Positions 51,601 through 56,729 of a stretch of DNA of 64,000 nucleotides are shown here, piece after piece. How positions within the stretch are numbered: position 1 is the first letter of the stretch; each line of letters starts with the position of its first letter. The translations under genes and the position numbers were made by a program. Origin of the DNA: Gordionus sp. m RMFG-2023 (Eukaryota; Nematomorpha; Gordioida; Chordodea; Parachordodidae); assembly GCF_954871325.1 (NCBI RefSeq), contig NC_088775.1, forward strand, positions 29,985,561 to 30,049,560, in the 5' to 3' direction. The notes under the pieces are model-generated. The model made no database searches. It saw only the letters and a list, made by a program, of their open reading frames with translations, and was not told the origin of the DNA.

Positions 51601-54247
51601 ACTTTGACTTATTACAAACAAAAATGTTGCCTTTACCTTAAAACTAAATCGATTTATATATTTTTAGCTAAAATATAATACAAATTCTTAAATTATCTTT
51701 AATTAAATGTATAAGATTTTTTTGCTCGCTTTTAGTCATAGTCATCACATTATTACATTTCACCGGCTATAAGATTTTAATAGATGGGTGGTAAGAAAGA
51801 TTACATAAATAACGTCGGAGGGAATGAGATTGATATTACGTAAAAAAACAATTTGCCTAATTACATTTTGTAATTTGTATTAAATGTTAGAATAGTTATA
51901 AAATATCGCGAATCCTTTCGAAAATCGTGAATACAGTGAGAAATGGAAGTAACATTAAATTATATATGATCAAGAAAAAAATAGTCATTTTTTTATTGAA
52001 TTTAAATCTCTTTTCCAAACCATTATCTTTGGAGATTTCCGTATTTTATGTCTTAATAAATTGCCTAAACTTATCCATGAAAAAAATAGAGTGAATTATG
52101 TATCGAACGTAATTTCCTTAACCCATGATCTATTGAGGTTGTTTTCATATTGTTATAATACCCAATCTGCGAAAAATTACTGATTTTTCAATATTTTTCG
52201 ATTCCAGTCTATTGGTTATCTACCTATCCAAAATAGCGATAATTTTTTAATTAAGCTCTCTACCCTAACAATTTATCAAGATTTCATCCTCTTTGTTCTT
52301 CTTTCCAAAATTTGTCCATGAAAAAAATTCCGTTTTTTTAAATTTAAATGTTCCTTTTGAAAAATTTACCTTAATAAAAATTTCTCTCATTTTTTGGTTC
52401 TACTATCCATATTTATCGACGAAAAATGTATTATAGAACCCTTTCTTTGATGAGTCACTCTAAAATGCATGGAAATCTAATCATCCATCTATTGATATTT
52501 AATTTATATTTGGAAATTATTTATAATATCTGATTTTTGAGTAATTTATCAGATAATTAAATGGACATACTTAGTTTTTTCCTTCTAAATAACGGAAATG
52601 GATAAGAAATATTAATTATACATTTTTAGCAGGGCTGTGAACCCCCCTTCCCAATCCTCATTTTAACTGAACTTAAACTTTTTTACGCAAATTTTATATT
52701 CAATTAAATTATTTGACGAATCCATATATGAAGAATTAAATCCAATAGATGATAATTATATGTTTATGATGAAACAAACGAAGAAATAATAGATCTAGCG
52801 GAAATGCGGAAGGATTAACAACCCAAAGTTTATAGAATCAGATGTTTAGCTAACAGAGTTTGAAATCCTTGGATCTACGACATATTTAGGAACCAGAACC
52901 CTATTTTAAAATTTATTTTCATATTATTTTTTTTTAAATACTATGATTCATTTTATATGCAAGGACTGTTATTGAGTGACAACTAGATGGTCCTTAGTTT
53001 ACGATAAGCTGAAACGACTATTAATTGAATTCTGTTTGGATTTTGTAAAAGAAATTGGGCTTCAATATTTAAGATTCCACAAATTCTAGATCAACTTATG
53101 GTAACAACTTCGATGAGGCAGTGCAAAGGTGCCTCTCAGACTAGTTAAAAGATGAAAGATATTTTAATAATAATATTCTTTTTGACTGTATATCCAGACT
53201 CTTGTATTAAGTCTTGCTAACCAATGACCACGAACATACAGCTAAATCTTATCTAATTAAATTATGAGAAAAAGAAATAATTAGAAATATTGTACACCTT
53301 TTTATTTATCACAATTGATAAAGAATGACTTAATGAGGATAACTTTGGAGATTTACATTTTGAAAAGGAAAATAAAATTAACAGAAAATGATAAATAACA
53401 AATCCTAATATTATTATTTGAAAAGTTCACCCATATTATTAAAAGAATGATGGAAATATTCGAGACTTCTAATAAAATTGTTATAAACAATTTGAAGCCC
53501 TTATTCTTTTACGCTCCTAACACCCACAACCCCTTTTATCTAAGTGAGGGTTTCACAGCCCATATTTTTAATGAATGATAAAATTGATTTAAAAACTAGA
53601 TATTGCTATAAATTTTAACCTAAAGAAAAAGTTTAATTAATTATTGAGTAATAAAGTGTAAGAATTCCAAATCCACCGTTAGATTTAGTTTTAGAATTGA
53701 AAGTTATGTAAACCACTAAAATTTTAAAACCTAATCTTTTTCCTATCTAATCTATTAATCTAAATACATATTTGTTTCGAATATTTTACTAACCTAATTT
53801 GTATACGTGCAATTCATTTAGATATGGATAGCAGCGGCCACCCAAATATTTTATTCTCAGGCGGCTGGTTGGGGTGGCCTTATAACCATGGCTAGTTACA
53901 ACAAATTTCATCACAATTGTTACAGGTTATTTAAATGAATTGTTTTTTTTGAATTGTCCGGTAAAATATAATTTTAGATTAAACCCTTATAATGCTTATT
54001 GCTATAGTTGATGCGTTGTATTATTATTTTTTTTATTTGAAATTTTTATTATAATTAAAGTAACTCAATGAATATTAAATATCAAAAATTTAAGTAAGAA
54101 TTTTTTTTACTCCATATTTTAGGGATGCCATAATGTTACCTTTTATCAATTCGGGAACTAGCATATTCGCTGGGACAGTCGTATTTTCCTTCATAGGCTA
54201 TATGGCCCACAAAACTAAGGTTCCCATCCGAAGTGTCATTCAGAAAG
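9511..54247 (+). CDS. SLC6 sodium/chloride-dependent symporter, glycine-transporter-like (exons 1-7, gene continues to the right)
   Basis: Plasma-membrane symporter that would couple uptake of an amino acid or neurotransmitter to Na+ and Cl-. Seven exons (9511-9649, 23540-23671, 50311-50611, 50812-50944, 51228-51362, 53822-53925, 54123-54247) join with GT-AG introns in consistent phase to about 355 residues. These cover TM1 ([14 protein letters not shown]), TM2, TM3, the large second extracellular loop with its two cysteines and three N-glycosylation sites, TM4, TM5, TM6 ([11 protein letters not shown]) and TM7. SLC6 proteins have 12 TM segments, so TM8-12 lie beyond the window or in intron 7 sequence not recognised. 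The closest remembered subfamily is GlyT: FCGxPL, SFGQFAS, ISPxFKGVGYGM and [20 protein letters not shown] are all GlyT-like. Introns 1 and 2 are 13.9 and 26.6 kb and full of mobile DNA. Introns 3-6 are 0.2-2.5 kb. Confidence 0.92.
9650..10145 (+). other. Start of SLC6 intron 1, no further feature except a short duplication
   Basis: AT-rich intron sequence. A segment of about 30 bases (GACATATTTATCTATTCTAT and neighbours) is repeated in tandem near 9868-9925. Nothing else recognised. Confidence 0.5.
10575..10979 (-). pseudogene. hAT (ZMYM1-like) transposase C-terminal fragment
   Basis: Open minus-strand frame of 134 codons. It matches the C-terminal hAT dimerisation region of ZMYM1-like proteins: the pattern W ... 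[22 protein letters not shown], then [20 protein letters not shown], corresponds to the family's 'LP ... SVCTNERTFSxLRxLKTYLRSTM' block. Its upstream neighbour on the same strand is the RGQGYDGA fragment. It is a piece of a broken plain DNA transposon, not a host gene. Confidence 0.8.
11599..11981. mobile_element. hAT MITE, TAGAGATCTGCA family, copy 1
   Basis: Begins TAGTGATCTGCATCGGGCC and ends GGGCCTAACTTTCCAGATTT(CTA). The 8-bp sequence GAAGGTAG lies directly on both sides (11591-11598 and 11982-11989), a perfect hAT-sized target duplication. Inside are GGCCC/CCGAAATTT-type subterminal repeats and no ORF. It is inserted in the ZMYM1-like hAT. Sister copies: 25778-26131 and the larger 14694-18401. 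Confidence 0.9.
12564..13380. repeat. Tandem repeat, unit about 217-233 bp, 3.6 copies
   Basis: Units start with ATAGATAAYAGCAGAAGAAT at about 12564, 12781, 13014 and 13239. Each contains GCATTACAATAAACTGGATA and, in the first three, a run AATTAATTAAATTTTTCATG. Unit-to-unit differences are few, mostly small indels. The array lies inside the long-TIR element. Confidence 0.85.
13560..14040 (-). CDS. Unidentified ORF within the long-TIR element
   Basis: The minus-strand frame open from about 14030 to 13695 encodes a charged, lysine-rich protein. It reads [20 protein letters not shown], then [20 protein letters not shown] and [20 protein letters not shown], and ends [12 protein letters not shown]. 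The first ATG of the longest ATG-initiated frame is at 13952. A further short frame, [17 protein letters not shown] at about 14148-14100, lies just upstream and ends at a possible splice donor (GCAG then GTAAAA), so this could be a spliced accessory protein. I recognise no domain; a small helical protein is all that can be said. It is probably element-encoded. Confidence 0.3.
14370..14693 (-). pseudogene. ZMYM1-like hAT transposase, middle fragment
   Basis: Minus-strand reading gives [14 protein letters not shown], then [20 protein letters not shown] and [13 protein letters not shown]. This is the block just after the N-terminal part of ZMYM1-like proteins (family pattern 'IALRGHRD ... GNF ... 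Y.SPxIQNExI'). It continues the copy whose C-terminal part is at 10146-12301, separated by the long-TIR element, and whose N-terminal part is at 18402-18702, separated by the 14694-18401 element. Confidence 0.8.
14817..16874 (-). mobile_element. hAT transposon, CAGAGTTGTTAAAAG family, copy 1
   Basis: Begins CAGAGTTGTTAAAAGATAC and ends TTTTAACAACTCTG. Both ends carry many copies of AGATACAGATAC-type subterminal repeats, probably transposase binding sites. The minus strand encodes a degraded hAT transposase: a BED-like finger region at 16428-16120 (KCLPCLPKN ... [15 protein letters not shown]) and the hATC dimerisation domain at 15375-15163 ([20 protein letters not shown], then KRG). No clean 8-bp duplication was readable for this copy. 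Copy 2 (46069-47996) is almost identical in sequence and copy 3 (61131-62363) is shorter. Confidence 0.9.
15163..15375 (-). pseudogene. hAT dimerisation domain (hATC) fragment
   Basis: 70-codon minus-strand ORF containing SFKQYPD-like start and [20 protein letters not shown], the typical 'P.SS.P.ERxFS.A' hATC signature, followed by [19 protein letters not shown]. Upstream coding sequence on the same strand (about 15376-16430) is interrupted by stops, so this transposase copy is dead. The equivalent piece in copy 2 is 46373-46588. Confidence 0.85.
17150..18240 (+). mobile_element. Ty3/gypsy fossil fragment (RNase H to integrase zinc finger)
   Basis: Pieces of a gypsy-type pol: an RNase H region near 17461-17830 ([19 protein letters not shown], then [20 protein letters not shown]) and an integrase zinc-finger region near 18040-18180. 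A segment of about 90 bases is present both at about 18019-18110 and, inverted, at about 17287-17376, so part of the fossil was duplicated in inverse orientation. No LTRs were found. Heavily broken and old. It sits inside the 14694-18401 hAT-type element. Confidence 0.75.
18402..18702 (-). pseudogene. ZMYM1-like hAT transposase, N-terminal fragment
   Basis: Minus-strand ORF with [20 protein letters not shown] followed by [13 protein letters not shown]. This is the family block preceding IALRGHRD (pattern 'NR..L.PIIEA...CG'). It joins in sense to the fragment at 14370-14693 once the intervening element is removed. The 5' terminus of the transposon was not located to the right of it. Confidence 0.75.
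18703..20160 (+). other. SLC6 intron 1, no gene recognised
   Basis: AT-rich sequence. The first part may belong to the 5' end of the ZMYM1-like hAT. No paired repeats or supported coding region found. Confidence 0.4.
20161..20990 (-). mobile_element. Retroelement fragment: C-terminal endonuclease-like end of a reverse-transcriptase protein
   Basis: Minus-strand frames read [19 protein letters not shown] near 20990-20920, then [55 protein letters not shown] and DFSCLDT, ending at 20161. This is the conserved tail of a widespread invertebrate reverse-transcriptase protein (pattern 'GLGIR ... GR..RH ... RPDG...PW..G..L.WD.TC.DT'), where RPDG and WD...C look like a PD-(D/E)XK-type nuclease core. 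The element class (LINE-like or other) is not certain. It is a truncated, broken piece. Confidence 0.7.
20991..21417 (+). other. SLC6 intron 1, no gene
   Basis: AT-rich with a short G run near 21114-21122 (GGCTGGGGGGGGGCTAAAATTT) that resembles a decayed transposon end. No partner found. Confidence 0.4.
21418..21551. mobile_element. Partial MITE, TGTTGTTAAACG family
   Basis: Only the right part remains: a segment with AGGCTTGTATAATATATTTT, then GAGTTAGAAATCGAGCCG and TTTTACAACAC, equivalent to the right half of the 6323-6540 MITE. The left terminus is missing. Confidence 0.6.
21552..22135 (+). other. SLC6 intron 1, no gene
   Basis: No coding region or paired repeat recognised. Confidence 0.4.
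22136..22225. repeat. Short tandem repeat, unit about 26-27 bp
   Basis: Three to four units of TTTTGTAATTACGTTTTATT plus TTCT, with small variations. Confidence 0.7.
22389..22604. mobile_element. MITE, TAGTGTTGTTAA family
   Basis: Left end TAGTGTTGTTAACCGGCATG at 22389, right end GAGCCGTTCAACAAAG near 22604. Both continue into the GAGCCGATTTTTAAAACGGC inverted repeat seen at 6323-6540. About 216 bases, no ORF. No matching 8-bp flanks. Confidence 0.7.
22728..22933. repeat. Two-copy tandem duplication, unit about 102 bp
   Basis: Two adjacent copies (about 22728-22830 and 22831-22933), both containing TTAATTTAAGAGTATTTCTG and CAAGGTATTGGAGTAAA-type ends, differ at only a handful of positions. 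A recent local duplication inside intron 1. Confidence 0.85.
22935..23050 (-). mobile_element. Small fragment of the retroelement C-terminal domain
   Basis: Minus-strand reading of about 35 codons ([18 protein letters not shown] region) matches the same block as [15 protein letters not shown] sequences of the retroelement protein at 20161-20990 and 32030-32910. It is too short to define an element. Confidence 0.45.
23051..23539 (+). other. End of SLC6 intron 1
   Basis: AT-rich sequence leading to the acceptor TTCCTATAG at 23531-23539. No other feature. Confidence 0.5.
23540..23671 (+). CDS. SLC6 exon 2: TM2 and first cytoplasmic loop
   Basis: After the acceptor at 23539 the frame completes a glycine codon and reads [20 protein letters not shown] followed by [20 protein letters not shown] and FFK. 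This is TM2 and the intracellular loop 1. FCGxPL, SFGQFAS and W.ISP.FKG are the strongest GlyT-like signatures in the gene. The exon ends at 23671 before GTTAGT, leaving one base of the next glycine codon. 132 bases. Confidence 0.93.
23672..25766 (+). other. Start of SLC6 intron 2; GC-rich patch, otherwise no feature
   Basis: A GC-rich patch at about 23735-23840 (GGGTCCCCCAGTCTGAATGG; GGGGGTCCGGGATGG) stands out and may be a degraded transposon end. The rest is AT-rich with no supported gene. Confidence 0.45.
25772..26315 (-). repeat. 3' LTR of the gypsy fossil (interrupted by a MITE)
   Basis: LTR sequence resumes at 26140 after the MITE and runs to 26315. It is near-identical to 32920-33107. 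The first six LTR bases (TGACAC) lie at 25772-25777 before the MITE. Confidence 0.88.
25778..26131. mobile_element. hAT MITE, TAGAGATCTGCA family, copy 2
   Basis: Begins TAGAGATCTGCATCGGGCC, ends CTTTGCAGATCTCTT. Perfect 8-bp target duplication ACTGACAC at 25770-25777 and 26132-26139. The interior has GGCCCGAA/CCCGACCCGG subterminal repeats and no ORF. It landed six bases inside the gypsy 3' LTR, so it is younger than the LTR element. Confidence 0.93.
29479..31795 (+). mobile_element. Long-TIR DNA transposon, family of unassigned superfamily (copy 1)
   Basis: Inverted repeats of about 670 bases: left from GGTGAATTCCATATCAAATC (29479) to about 30150, right the complement from about 31130 to 31795. 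ATATAT flanks both ends, a possible 6-bp target duplication although low in complexity. Between them the + strand holds pieces of a protein: [36 protein letters not shown], then at 30771-30986 [19 protein letters not shown]. These blocks belong to a protein family found repeatedly in arthropod and cnidarian genomes with the pattern 'DF.ENY.F..QD..QGF.W ... FSDGA..QYKN ... EWHFFAT.HGK...DG.GG..KRLA.RASLQ'. Several stops and shifts: inactive. Sits within the gypsy fossil. Confidence 0.75.
30771..30986 (+). pseudogene. Transposon-encoded ORF fragment ([10 protein letters not shown] family)
   Basis: 71 codons, [20 protein letters not shown] then [20 protein letters not shown]. It is the C-terminal block of the protein described for 29479-31795, where the family motif GG..KRLA.RASLQ is partly lost. 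The paralogous block on the minus strand at 56218-56421 keeps WHFSATAHGKSVWDGIGGTV intact. Confidence 0.7.
31796..32029. other. Gypsy-fossil internal region, nothing recognised
   Basis: AT-rich sequence between the inserted DNA element and the retroelement-like fragment. Confidence 0.4.
32030..32910 (-). mobile_element. Second copy of the retroelement C-terminal domain, broken
   Basis: Minus-strand frames give [15 protein letters not shown] near 32690, [20 protein letters not shown] followed by [20 protein letters not shown] near 32430-32300, and a degraded GR..RH/DGLRPDG/W region to about 32030. This is the same protein family as at 20161-20990 but includes a more upstream part. It lies immediately inside the 5' LTR of the gypsy fossil. 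Whether it was captured, or the LTR element inserted next to it, is not resolved. Broken. Confidence 0.65.
32920..33107 (-). repeat. 5' LTR of the gypsy fossil
   Basis: 188 bases, TGACATATTTCACTATTATT at the left and GATTCTATTACA at the right. Partner of 25772-26315; GATAC follows directly. Confidence 0.9.
33108..33448. other. SLC6 intron 2, no gene
   Basis: AT-rich, no feature recognised apart from the GATAC target duplication at its left edge. Confidence 0.4.
33449..33610. mobile_element. Probable hAT terminus fragment (CAGTAGCGTCACTAG type)
   Basis: CAGTAGCGTCACTAGTGG, partly duplicated about 45 bases later, then GAGGGTCAGGGGCTTGAGCC and GGGCGCCCTGAG. This resembles the CAGTGGCG...-type left end of hAT elements near a ZMYM1-like C-terminus. 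No second end or duplication was found, so the call is tentative. Confidence 0.4.
34465..37072 (+). pseudogene. BED-finger hAT transposase, arm A copy
   Basis: Plain DNA transposase. Exon 1 is 34465-34597 ([20 protein letters not shown], then [15 protein letters not shown]). Exon 2 starts at 35391 after TATTTTTTAG and completes the BED zinc finger (C-x2-C ... H-x5-[11 protein letters not shown]), then continues with [36 protein letters not shown] (first catalytic region) and, after a frame change near 35845, [13 protein letters not shown] and RCLAHVINL. Later pieces are AFVAS-type 36300-36465, then a stop before 36478, 36478-36729, and the hATC domain 36872-37072 ([13 protein letters not shown]). 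The intron between BED exon and core holds a piggyBac-type MITE. Several breaks make it inactive; all major ones recur in arm B. Confidence 0.88.
34723..35324. mobile_element. piggyBac-type MITE in arm A
   Basis: TTAA at 34723-34726 followed by CCCTTCAATTCTCCGGTG, and at the right CACCGGAGTATTGAAGGG followed by TTAA (35321-35324). TTAA duplications and CCCTT termini fit piggyBac-type non-autonomous elements. About 600 bases, no ORF. An identical insertion is in arm B (41003-41604), so it entered before the arms were duplicated. Confidence 0.8.
37889..38420. other. Spacer between the inverted arms
   Basis: 532 bases. About 38060-38420 is an inverted relative of 33760-34110 (shared GCTCATAGCAGATTT, AACCAACCAATTAACAA, TTTAAGATAACCTGTTGAGT). 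The terminal TAGTGTTGTTAAACG end expected here is missing, and the sequence switches at 38420/38421 into arm B. This is the most likely breakpoint of the inverted duplication. Confidence 0.7.
41003..41604. mobile_element. piggyBac-type MITE in arm B
   Basis: Same MITE as 34723-35324. Left TTAA at 41003-41006; the right duplication reads TTGA (41601-41604), a single change from TTAA. Confidence 0.78.
41833..42930. repeat. Minisatellite, unit about 110-118 bp, about 10 copies
   Basis: Each unit contains ATATGGGTATCAATCGATAG, CTAATCAAAAGATCTATTCA, CTGCCCCATAATGGGCGGTC and a G run of 5-10 bases. Units begin near 41840, 41950, 42068, 42174, 42291, 42406, 42510, 42626, 42738 and 42842 (last one decayed). 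The G run varies in length from unit to unit. Confidence 0.92.
44054..44594 (-). pseudogene. Integrase-type transposase C-terminus with CXC domain (KRBA2/Ginger-like)
   Basis: Reading on the minus strand from about 44594: [20 protein letters not shown], then [18 protein letters not shown] (the SH3-like post-core segment), a frame change near 44383, then [20 protein letters not shown] and a cysteine-rich tail [20 protein letters not shown] followed by [16 protein letters not shown] ending at 44054. The order 'GD.V.IPI ... CNC...C...RC.C...G..C...CH' is that of KRAB-A domain-containing protein 2 (KRBA2)-type integrase proteins derived from Ginger-like transposons. The DDE core is missing, so it could not move the element by itself. 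Confidence 0.72.
44595..45000. repeat. Inverted counterpart of the minisatellite, about 3 units
   Basis: Complementary orientation of the 41833-42930 units: GGTATGATTTGG-type decayed unit, then units with GACCGCCCATTATGGGGCAG and GATCTTTTGATTAGCTATCG near 44690-44770, and a last one near 44930-44990. It forms the inner part of the right terminal repeat of the Ginger-like element. Confidence 0.85.
45568..46023. other. Right end of the composite hAT
   Basis: AT-rich subterminal sequence closing with CGGAGTCGTAGTCGGGTGAA then CTCGACTTTTTAACAACACTA. Not similar to the left terminal region beyond the last 40-60 bases. Confidence 0.7.
46069..47996 (-). mobile_element. hAT transposon, CAGAGTTGTTAAAAG family, copy 2
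   Basis: Starts CAGAGTTGTTAAAAGATAC, ends TTATAACAACTCTG. Perfect 8-bp duplication GTATTTTT at 46061-46068 and 47997-48004. The interior is nearly the same as copy 1 (14817-16874): the hATC piece at 46588-46373 ([20 protein letters not shown]) and the BED-region piece around 47640-47340. Both copies share most lesions, so they come from the same defective source. GATACAGATAC subterminal repeats at both ends. Confidence 0.93.
46373..46588 (-). pseudogene. hATC dimerisation domain, copy 2
   Basis: 71 codons. Like 15163-15375, but with [10 protein letters not shown] in place of KNVSTDKRG (one extra residue). Plain DNA transposon remnant. Confidence 0.85.
48006..49912 (-). mobile_element. Tc1/mariner-type transposon with 20-bp subterminal repeats
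   Basis: Ends CAAGGTTTCCCATTCAAAAA (48006) and the complement of CAGGGTTTCCCATACAAAAA (49912), each flanked by TA (48004-48005, 49913-49914), the fixed target duplication of Tc1/mariner. The left end has about 12 tandem units of TCAAAAAAGGAAAAGG-type sequence (to about 48265); the right end has about five in inverse orientation from about 49770. A transposase remnant is on the minus strand near 49030-48770. The inner flanks (about 48290-48580 and 49380-49620) also pair as an inverted repeat. Confidence 0.8.
48770..49030 (-). pseudogene. Tc1/mariner (DDE_3-type) transposase C-terminal fragment
   Basis: Minus-strand reading: [20 protein letters not shown], two stops where the family has NPIE, then [20 protein letters not shown] and [20 protein letters not shown]. 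'H.F.YLP.YSP ... P.E ... K' is the block around the last catalytic acid of IS630/Tc1/mariner transposases. The N-terminal two thirds of the enzyme are not recognisable. Confidence 0.7.
49915..50310 (+). other. End of SLC6 intron 2
   Basis: AT-rich sequence up to the acceptor AAATAAAACAG at 50310. No other feature. Confidence 0.5.
50311..50611 (+). CDS. SLC6 exon 3: TM3 and large extracellular loop 2
   Basis: Completes a glycine codon, then [20 protein letters not shown] followed by [11 protein letters not shown] (TM3, with the family's substrate-site tyrosine in IYYN). Then comes the loop with [15 protein letters not shown], whose two cysteines form the conserved disulfide, and three N-glycosylation sequons (NIT, NMT, NGT) within about 20 residues. 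Ends SASEEFW plus two bases at 50611 before GTTTTA. The loop is about the normal length for the family. Confidence 0.95.
50812..50944 (+). CDS. SLC6 exon 4: end of loop 2 and TM4
   Basis: Acceptor TATTTTAG at 50811. The sequence reads [20 protein letters not shown], then [20 protein letters not shown] and SSGK, the SLC6 TM4 block (family 'VL.LS.GI...G..R..L...L...WI..F...IKGVKS.GK'). The donor is GTAATT after 50944. The preceding intron is only 200 bases. Confidence 0.95.
50945..51227 (+). other. SLC6 intron 4
   Basis: 283 bases, GTAATT to CTACGCAG. No other feature. Confidence 0.8.
51228..51362 (+). CDS. SLC6 exon 5: TM5 and extracellular loop 3
   Basis: [20 protein letters not shown], then [20 protein letters not shown] and LRDIK. 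TM5 with the family ATxPYxxLxxLxxRGxxLxGAxxGI pattern and the start of loop 3. 45 codons, phase 0 at both sides. Confidence 0.95.
51363..52621 (+). other. SLC6 intron 5, first part
   Basis: No gene. Ordinary AT-rich intron sequence. Confidence 0.6.
52630..53563. mobile_element. hAT-type non-autonomous element, CAGGGCTGTG family
   Basis: Begins CAGGGCTGTGAACCCCC at 52630 and ends GGGTTTCACAGCCCAT at 53563. Flanks ATTTTTAG and ATTTTTAA (52622-52629, 53564-53571) match at 7 of 8, as expected for an aged hAT duplication. About 934 bases without a recognisable transposase. It is the only sizable insertion between exons 3 and 7. Confidence 0.72.
53822..53925 (+). CDS. SLC6 exon 6: TM6
   Basis: Acceptor CATTTAG at 53821, then [20 protein letters not shown] followed by [16 protein letters not shown]6 has the substrate-site and Na+-site helix break (GWGG). 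[19 protein letters not shown] is the most GlyT-like block in the gene. Where animal SLC6 proteins usually have D at the start (VW.DA..QIF), this has A ([10 protein letters not shown]). Ends at 53925 before GTTATT. Confidence 0.95.
54123..54247 (+). CDS. SLC6 exon 7: TM7
   Basis: Acceptor TATTTTAG at 54122, completing R, then [20 protein letters not shown] and [23 protein letters not shown]7 contains the family INSGTS..AG.V.FS..GYMA motif with the Na1/Cl- site serine region. Ends at 54247 before GTTTGA, leaving the first G of a glycine codon, which fits the conserved GPGL that follows in the family. Confidence 0.95.
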
Positions 54248-54933
54248 GTTTGATTTAACATTATTATTCTTTCAATAATGTTATTTTCTTTTTTTCCATC
54301 ATAATCTTAATGGGCAGAAAACCCTAATTTACTCCTATTTTAGTATAATTCATTTTGTTGTGCGCCATAGATTCTTATAGTACAAGGCGGTGTGTTAAAT
54401 CGCGCCATTTTAAATTAGGCTTGAGTTAACTCTAAAGATGGATAAACCGAGTTTACCTTAAGGAAACTTAAAAATCAATTCGTGTATCAATGAAAATATA
54501 GAGGTATTATTAGGGGTGCGGGACGGAGAAGAAGCGTGCTCTTCTTTTTTTAACCTTCCCTTTAATTAAGAACATGCAAATTTCTTATAATAAAAGAAAT
54601 TCTTATATATGCTGTATTTTCAATTGGGTAAGAATAATTGGTTAGTAGTATTTAGCCTTCAGGTCATTCTTAGTTACATTTTTTCTCGGTCCTTAATCAT
54701 TTTTAGCCTACCATCATTTGCTGTTTATTATATTTTTTAAAACTCTAGGGTTGACAAAATTTGTGATTTTTAAAAAAAATTGATTTTTTTGATTTAAATC
54801 GCGATTTAAACCAACTAATATTTCAATTAGAGAAATTACAGATTTAGGTTGAAAAATATCATACATAAATTTTTTTATACCTTAGTTTAATATTTCTTTA
54901 TAAGTAAAGAGTTAATGCTTCAAGAGATCTGGT
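54248..54933 (+). other. Start of SLC6 intron 7
   Basis: No gene. A near-palindromic GATTTAAATCGCGATTTAAA lies near 54798-54818 and may be part of a decayed MITE. Confidence 0.5.
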
Positions 54934-56217
54934 GGGTCCATGACAAATCAACCACGATTCGGCCGACCCCCTTCGATTTTTTTAAAATTTGGTAAGCAAA
55001 GAAAGGTCAATGTAACTAAGAAATATCCAAAATTTTAGCCTCCTAACATTTATATTTTTGAAGATATTAGGGTTCAAAGTGGCAAAAATGACGTATTTTT
55101 ACCATCATCTGCCTTCAATTAAGCATATCTTAAAAACTACATAATTGTAAATAACAAATTTAATATCAAAATTTCGTACAAAGATTTTAATTTTAGATAA
55201 AAAAAATTTTTTATTTTTTTTCCAATTTCCGGTCATTTTATTTAATATATAAGGACTAAAAACGATTTTTCGGAAATAATACGACCTTCAATTTTTTTAA
55301 AAAATTTAGTAGACATTATTCTCTTCCTTTATATTTATAAAAAAAATTAATCTGGGACGTGACCATCTTCATTCTCAAAATCGATAAAAATGTTTAGAAA
55401 AGTATATAAATATTTTCCCAAAAGGGGGCGTCTTTGTATAAAAATATATATTTATCAGTTTTTAATGGTTTTTCTTGAACTATTTGATATAATTTAAAGG
55501 ATTATTCATCTTGTAAGTGAAAATAACAATAAATGGGGCTTTCATTCAATTATAGAAATTGTCTATCGATAAAAGAAATTCAATTTATTACTTTATTTAT
55601 AATTTATTATAAAAAATTTTGCCCATATAACATATATTTAATAAATATTAATAAATAAAATATGTTCAATTAAGTTTCGAGTTCTTGAATATATGAATCA
55701 GAATCTTGTGCATTTCATATATGGCACCCTAAATATTAAAAAAATTGATATAATTTAAATTTAAACTCACTTTCAAAGGATTCTAATTTTTCGGTAGTGC
55801 ATTTATTTTCTTGTGACGACTATGTATAACTACGGCCAGTAGCATTTAACAGTCAAACTAATGTTAAGATATGACATTTGGGCAAGTAAAGAGTGTCGTC
55901 TATACTTGGAAATGTAAAGGAATTAGAAGGTCCGGATGGGTGTAAAAACTTTATATATATTTCTTCCTGCTTTTGATTTTTTACTAAAATAAAGCTAACC
56001 ACCAATTAGAATCATAAGGATACGTTAGGTATCCTGATATTTCTTCAATAGTTATACTTTCATCATATGATAACTATTCTAAAGTACTTTCTATTGAATT
56101 GGAATACATTTAATTTTAAATTGATGTAGATCTGTTGGAATCAAAGTGGGTATTTTGTGTGTTCCAGATATAGTTCTAGTTTTTGAAAATCTTTCCCTGA
56201 GTAATAGATCTTCGTAA

Positions 56218-56421
56218 TCATAATTTATTTTGGTCATCTTCAAAATATATGACATTAATATTTTCTTTACCTAACTCATACAATTCATATGTACTTTGAA
56301 TAAGGCCTTGTAAACTAGCTCTAGTGGCTAATCTTTTAACAGTGCCACCAATCCCATCCCAAACACTTTTCCCGTGTGCTGTAGCAGAAAAATGCCATTT
56401 CGCCTGTACCCCGAAATCCAT
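56218..56421 (-). pseudogene. Element-encoded protein, C-terminal block (HGK...GGTVKRLATRASLQ)
   Basis: 67 codons: MDFGVQAKWHFSATAHGKSV, WDGIGGTVKRLATRASLQGL, then STYELYELGKENINVIYFED. Just upstream on the same strand (about 56490-56425) CAAQYKNRKNFINIPIMR continues the family pattern 'SDGAA.QYKNRKNF.NL..H..DFG..AEWHF.AT.HGK'. The recurring acidic and histidine motifs look like a DDE/RNase H-fold transposase. I know the family only as a repeated invertebrate transposon protein and cannot name its superfamily. Confidence 0.7.
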
Positions 56422-56729
56422 CTCATGATGGGAATATTAATAAAATTTTTACGATTTTTATACTGTGCAGCGGATCCACCGGAAAATTAAAAATTTTATT
56501 TGGCCTACAAATTTTATTAATTAAAAAATTTACCAATGTTTTTTTGAAATTATGTACTGCTATTGTATTGTATTGCAAAGATTCGGATATCATTACATAA
56601 TTTAGGCAACAAATATTGGCAAAATTATCTTTATAATATATAAGAAAAGGGTGAACAGTGGATTGAGCCCTATTCCAATGATAATTTTGTACTTCATCCT
56701 GAAGTATAAAGCTATAGTTTTCTTAAAAA

